Shown: positions 4,483 through 5,038 of the stretch, in pieces
Layout of the letters: every line of letters begins with the position of its first letter
Numbering within the stretch: position 1 is the first letter of the stretch
Source: Hungatella sp. UBA5982
GTDB taxonomy: Bacteria > Bacillota > Clostridia > Lachnospirales > Lachnospiraceae
Direction: 5' to 3'
Assembly (NCBI GenBank): GCA_002429965.1
Contig: DJBG01000117.1
Coordinates: 1,697-6,734 of the forward strand
DNA length: 5,038 bases
Translations under genes and position numbers: made by a program
The notes under the pieces: model-generated
What the model was told of the DNA's origin: nothing
What the model saw: the letters and a program-made list of their open reading frames with translations, nothing else
Databases searched by the model: none

Positions 4483-5038
4483 AAATCATTTAACCAGGTC
4501 GATCAGTGGAAATCAGTGATGTTTTTGTATGATTCGGCATTAAAGGAAATCAGTACAAAAATTGAGATACTTAATAACGAGTTTGTGCATATTTACAATT
4601 ACAATCCCATTGAACACATCAAGTCAAGGCTTAAGACTCCGGACAGCATTGTAAAAAAGCTGAAGCGGTACGGCTATGACGTGACCATTGACAACATGGT
4701 GGAAAAATTAAATGATATTGCAGGGATACGGATTATCTGTTCTTTTACATCGGATATTTACCAGATTGCGGAGATGATAACAAAGCAGAGCGATGTTACA
4801 GTTCTTTATGTGAAGGACTATATAAAGTATCCAAAGCCTAACGGTTATAAAAGCTATCATATGGTGGTAACCATTCCTATCTATCTGACAGATGGGCCGG
4901 TGGACACTAAAGTGGAGATTCAAATCAGGACGATTGCCATGGATTTCTGGGCAAGCCTGGAGCATAAGATATATTATAAGTTTGAAGGCAATGCACCGGC
5001 ATACTTGCAGCAGGAGCTGAAAGCCTGTGCGGATGTGG
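4471..5038 (+). CDS. Small alarmone synthetase, (p)ppGpp synthetase of RelP/RelQ type (partial, 3' end outside window)
   Basis: The first 189 residues of a single-domain GTP pyrophosphokinase, which transfers pyrophosphate from ATP to GDP or GTP to make (p)ppGpp. Visible motifs in order: NPIEHIKSRLKTPDSIVKKL at 45-64 (ATP-binding basic region), NDIAGIRIICSF at 81-92 with the catalytic metal-binding D82, YPKPNGYKSYH at 120-130 (G-loop that holds the GTP base), VEIQIRT at 148-154 with catalytic E149, and MDFWASLEHKIYYK at 157-170. There is no HD hydrolase domain before it and no room for one, so this is a synthetase-only enzyme. KPNGY and DFWASLEH suggest the RelP/YwaC branch more than RelQ, but not conclusively. 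Family length is usually about 210-270, so most of the protein is present. The start is ATG 4471 with AGGGGG 8 nt upstream. It has a long structured leader. Confidence 0.92.
   Translation, partial: MNIPKSFNQVDQWKSVMFLYDSALKEISTKIEILNNEFVHIYNYNPIEHIKSRLKTPDSIVKKLKRYGYDVTIDNMVEKLNDIAGIRIICSFTSDIYQIAEMITKQSDVTVLYVKDYIKYPKPNGYKSYHMVVTIPIYLTDGPVDTKVEIQIRTIAMDFWASLEHKIYYKFEGNAPAYLQQELKACADV

Overview
The window looks like a low-to-moderate GC, Gram-positive Clostridia chromosome, most likely a Lachnospiraceae member of the Lacrimispora/Enterocloster type. This is an inference from strong AGGAGG-type ribosome binding sites, near-consensus sigma-A promoters and the character of the encoded proteins; there is no rRNA or marker gene to prove it. 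I see no insertion sequence, phage gene, tRNA or CRISPR array.

Layout. (1) Bases 1-580, minus strand: 5' part (193 codons) of an AzlC-type branched-chain amino acid exporter that runs off the left edge. (2) Bases 581-708: a compact divergent control region with two interlocked promoters and a 17-bp palindrome of LysR type. (3) Bases 709-2151, plus strand: a LysR-family regulator followed 24 nt later by a Nudix hydrolase. (4) Bases 2111-4007, minus strand: a tight three-gene operon, read leftward as GntR (YtrA-type) repressor, ABC ATPase and ABC-2 permease. The permease 3' end overlaps the Nudix 3' end convergently by 41 bp. (5) Bases 4008-4470: a long non-coding region holding a fully consensus GntR-operon promoter with a perfect 12+12 bp operator, a strong divergent promoter, a roughly 200-nt structured transcript ending in a strong intrinsic terminator, and a second structured leader. 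(6) Bases 4471-5038, plus strand: the first 189 codons of a small alarmone synthetase, (p)ppGpp synthetase of RelP/RelQ type, running off the right edge.

How it fits together. The LysR regulator probably controls azlC: the palindrome is centred about 64 bp upstream of the predicted azlC start, the classical LysR recognition position, and also overlies the regulator's own predicted start site, so autorepression is likely. The GntR protein probably represses its own operon, because the promoter -10 lies inside its likely operator. YtrA-type ABC operons and RelP/YwaC-type synthetases are both linked to cell-envelope stress in Bacillus, so their adjacency may be meaningful (inference).

The best candidate for something undescribed is the leader of the alarmone synthetase. 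A strong promoter is followed by alternative pairing segments, a perfect 14-bp terminator, interleaved helices and a hairpin around the start codon. No convincing second promoter lies after the terminator, so the terminator may be conditional.
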